Assembly (NCBI GenBank): GCA_900199655.1
Contig: FZRE01000007.1
Coordinates: 66,553-130,552 of the forward strand
DNA: 64,000 nucleotides
Reading direction: 5' to 3'
From: Prevotellaceae bacterium KH2P17
GTDB lineage: Bacteria > Bacteroidota > Bacteroidia > Bacteroidales > Bacteroidaceae
The notes below the pieces were generated by a model. The model saw only the letters and a program-made list of their open reading frames with translations. It ran no database searches and had not been told where the DNA came from. Positions within the stretch are counted from its first letter, which is position 1, and the number at the start of each line of letters is the position of its first letter. The position numbers were made by a program, and so were the translations under genes. Positions 62,389-64,000 of this stretch are shown piece after piece.

Positions 62389-64000
62389 ATGAAACGAATA
62401 CTTCTTTTATTGTTTATCGCCATGGCGACACTCCACATCAACGCTGCCGATGCCGACTACAACGTAGTGCCTCTGCCGCAAACCGTCAGCCTGCAGAAGG
62501 GCGGCGCCTTCGTTCTCGATGGCAGCAAAGCCATCGTCTACGGCGATGCAGCGCTGGCAGCCGATGCCAACTTCCTGGCCCAGTACGTGGCCGAAGTGAG
62601 CAAGTTGCAGCTATCAACCCGCGCGGGCAATGCCAAGGCCGGCCGCGGCAACGTGTTCCTGACGCTCGACAAGAAGGTTAAGAACCCCGAAGGGTACACC
62701 ATCAACGTTAATGCCAAGGGCGTTACCGTGGCCGGACAGACACCTGCAGGCGTGTTCTACGGCGTGCAGACGCTCCGCAAATCGCTGCCCATACTGGCCC
62801 AGAGCGCAGCAGTGAACCTGCCGGCAGTAGTTATCACGGACGCTCCACGCTTCGCTTACCGCGGCATGATGCTCGACTGCGCCCGTCACTTCTTCCCGGT
62901 AGAGTTCGTGAAGGAATACGTCGACCTCATCGCACTGCACAACATGAACCGCTTCCACTGGCATCTGAGCGACGACCAGGGCTGGCGCATCGAGATAAAG
63001 AAATTCCCCAAGCTGACCGAAGTGGGCGCATGGCGCAGCGGAACGGTAATGGGACACAACTCGGATGTTGACGACGGGCTGCGCTACGGCGGCTTCTACA
63101 CACAGGAAGAGATACGTGACGTGGTGAAATACGCCGCCGAACGCCACATTACCATCATCCCCGAAATCGACATGCCGGGCCACATGCAGGCCGCGCTGGC
63201 CGCCTATCCCGAGCTGGGATGCACCGGCGGACCCTACGAGGTGGGCCACTACTGGGGCGTGTACAGCGAGATTCTGTGCGCCGGAAACCCCAAAACGTAC
63301 GACTTTGTGAAAGGAGTACTCGACGAAGTCTGCACCCTCTTCCCCTCTGAATACATCCATATAGGAGGCGACGAGAGCCCACGCGTGCGCTGGGAGCAGT
63401 GCCCCAAGTGCCAAGCCATGATAACCCAGAAGGGCATAACGGCCAAAGGCAGGCAGAGCAAGGAAGCCCGGCTGCAGGGATACTTTGCCACCGAGGTGCA
63501 GAAATACCTCGAGAGCAAGGGCCGCAAGCTCATAGGATGGGACGAACTCCTGGAGTGCGACGTCGACAACAGTGCCACCATCATGTCCTGGCGCGGTGCA
63601 GAACCGGGCGCGGAGGCCGCCAAGCTGGGCCACAATGTTATCATGAGCCCCAACTCCTACTTGTATTTTGACTACTACCAGACCGCCAAGACGCACAACG
63701 AACCGCTGCTCATAGGCGGAAACCTGCCCATTGAGAAGAGCTACTCCTTTGAGCCGGTGCCGGCAGGTGCCGATGCCGCCACCGCTGCCCGCATCATCGG
63801 CGTGCAGGCCAACTTGTGGACAGAGTACATAGGCAGCACAAACCTCGTGCAATATCAGGTGCTTCCGCGCATGAGCGCACTGTCTGAAATACAGTGGATG
63901 CAGGCCGGCAAGCGCAACTACCAGGACTTCCTGAAGCGTGTGAACCACATGCGCGACTTCTACCAGATGAAGGGCTGGACCTACGCCAAGCATCTCTGGC
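62389..64000 (+). CDS. GH20 beta-N-acetylhexosaminidase (partial, 3' end beyond window)
   Basis: At least 537 residues are visible, and the frame is still open at the window edge. A signal peptide (RILLLLFIAMATLHINAA) precedes a GH20b-type N-terminal domain (to about 150) and the TIM barrel. DCARHFFPVEFVKEYVDL, FHWHLSDDQGWRIEIKKFP, PEIDMPGHMQA and the catalytic pair in HIGGDESPR (D328, E329) are all diagnostic. The enzyme releases terminal GlcNAc or GalNAc from glycans by substrate-assisted catalysis. It is cotranscribed with the CE2-like esterase. Confidence 0.96.
   Translation, partial: MKRILLLLFIAMATLHINAADADYNVVPLPQTVSLQKGGAFVLDGSKAIVYGDAALAADANFLAQYVAEVSKLQLSTRAGNAKAGRGNVFLTLDKKVKNPEGYTINVNAKGVTVAGQTPAGVFYGVQTLRKSLPILAQSAAVNLPAVVITDAPRFAYRGMMLDCARHFFPVEFVKEYVDLIALHNMNRFHWHLSDDQGWRIEIKKFPKLTEVGAWRSGTVMGHNSDVDDGLRYGGFYTQEEIRDVVKYAAERHITIIPEIDMPGHMQAALAAYPELGCTGGPYEVGHYWGVYSEILCAGNPKTYDFVKGVLDEVCTLFPSEYIHIGGDESPRVRWEQCPKCQAMITQKGITAKGRQSKEARLQGYFATEVQKYLESKGRKLIGWDELLECDVDNSATIMSWRGAEPGAEAAKLGHNVIMSPNSYLYFDYYQTAKTHNEPLLIGGNLPIEKSYSFEPVPAGADAATAARIIGVQANLWTEYIGSTNLVQYQVLPRMSALSEIQWMQAGKRNYQDFLKRVNHMRDFYQMKGWTYAKHLW

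Overview
The window comes from the chromosome of a Bacteroidota species, most likely a relatively GC-rich member of the Prevotellaceae. The main signs are promoters of the TAnnTTTG type instead of E. coli -10 boxes, a SusC/SusD pair, TonB-dependent receptors with carboxypeptidase-like N-terminal domains, a fused SecDF, BACON, DUF4302, DUF4271 and DUF6078 proteins, and weak Shine-Dalgarno sequences. No phage, plasmid, IS transposase or CRISPR array was found. Species cannot be named from sequence alone.

Layout. 1-7.6 kb: a LolC/E-type permease, an O-methyltransferase and type II dehydroquinase (minus strand), XerD, and a large M16 peptidase. 8.5-13.7 kb: a tight co-directional run metK, DUF4271, hemD, rnpA, yidD, tyrS, preceded by a probable SAM-II riboswitch. 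13.8-15 kb: tRNA-Gln, tRNA-Arg and an ADP-ribosylglycohydrolase. 15.5-23.8 kb: a minus-strand nutrient-uptake operon of SusC, SusD, an HExxH lipoprotein, a DUF4302 lipoprotein and a BACON-like lipoprotein. 24.6-30.2 kb: SecDF, an EEP-family phosphodiesterase, a rhomboid protease and HU. 30.4-34.9 kb: a DUF6078 protein, a 22-bp tandem palindrome array, and an overlapping sigma factor, anti-sigma-like protein and TonB receptor. 35-46.7 kb: a 31-codon membrane micropeptide unit, PEP carboxykinase, uracil phosphoribosyltransferase, a patatin phospholipase, a surface-type serpin lipoprotein, a PAQR protein and RNase R. 47-56.3 kb: an epimerase, a PAP2-type enzyme, MiaB, then an envelope operon (MsbA-like ABC exporter, LTA-synthase-like sulfatase, LpxL-like acyltransferase, GT11 glycosyltransferase). 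57.6-64 kb: an RteC-like orphan, a 34-codon antisense micropeptide, a GH92 mannosidase, a GNAT, a CE2-like esterase and the start of a GH20 hexosaminidase that runs off the window.

The most unusual property is between the genes. Nearly every long intergenic gap is filled with short repeats of at least four families: a GGGGAGG hairpin usually present as inverted pairs (about 21 copies), a TTACTCTGTTACTCTGTC array element, a 70-bp palindrome built on CTTTCGACAC, and a triple TTCAAGG..CTTGAA palindrome. The first two join in a fixed symmetrical order into a composite element of about 0.4 kb, seen nearly whole twice (near 41.2-41.6 and 57.0-57.35 kb) and as a tandem array near 43.75-44.26 kb. A related hairpin has been translated into the N-terminus of the Lol permease.

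These genes suggest a gut or oral commensal that harvests glycans and peptides. GH92, GH20 and the CE2-like esterase fit N-glycan trimming, the SusCD operon with a zinc metallohydrolase fits capture of peptide or glycoconjugate, and the serpin fits protection from host or microbial proteases. All gene functions are read from recognisable motifs and family resemblance; no database search was run.
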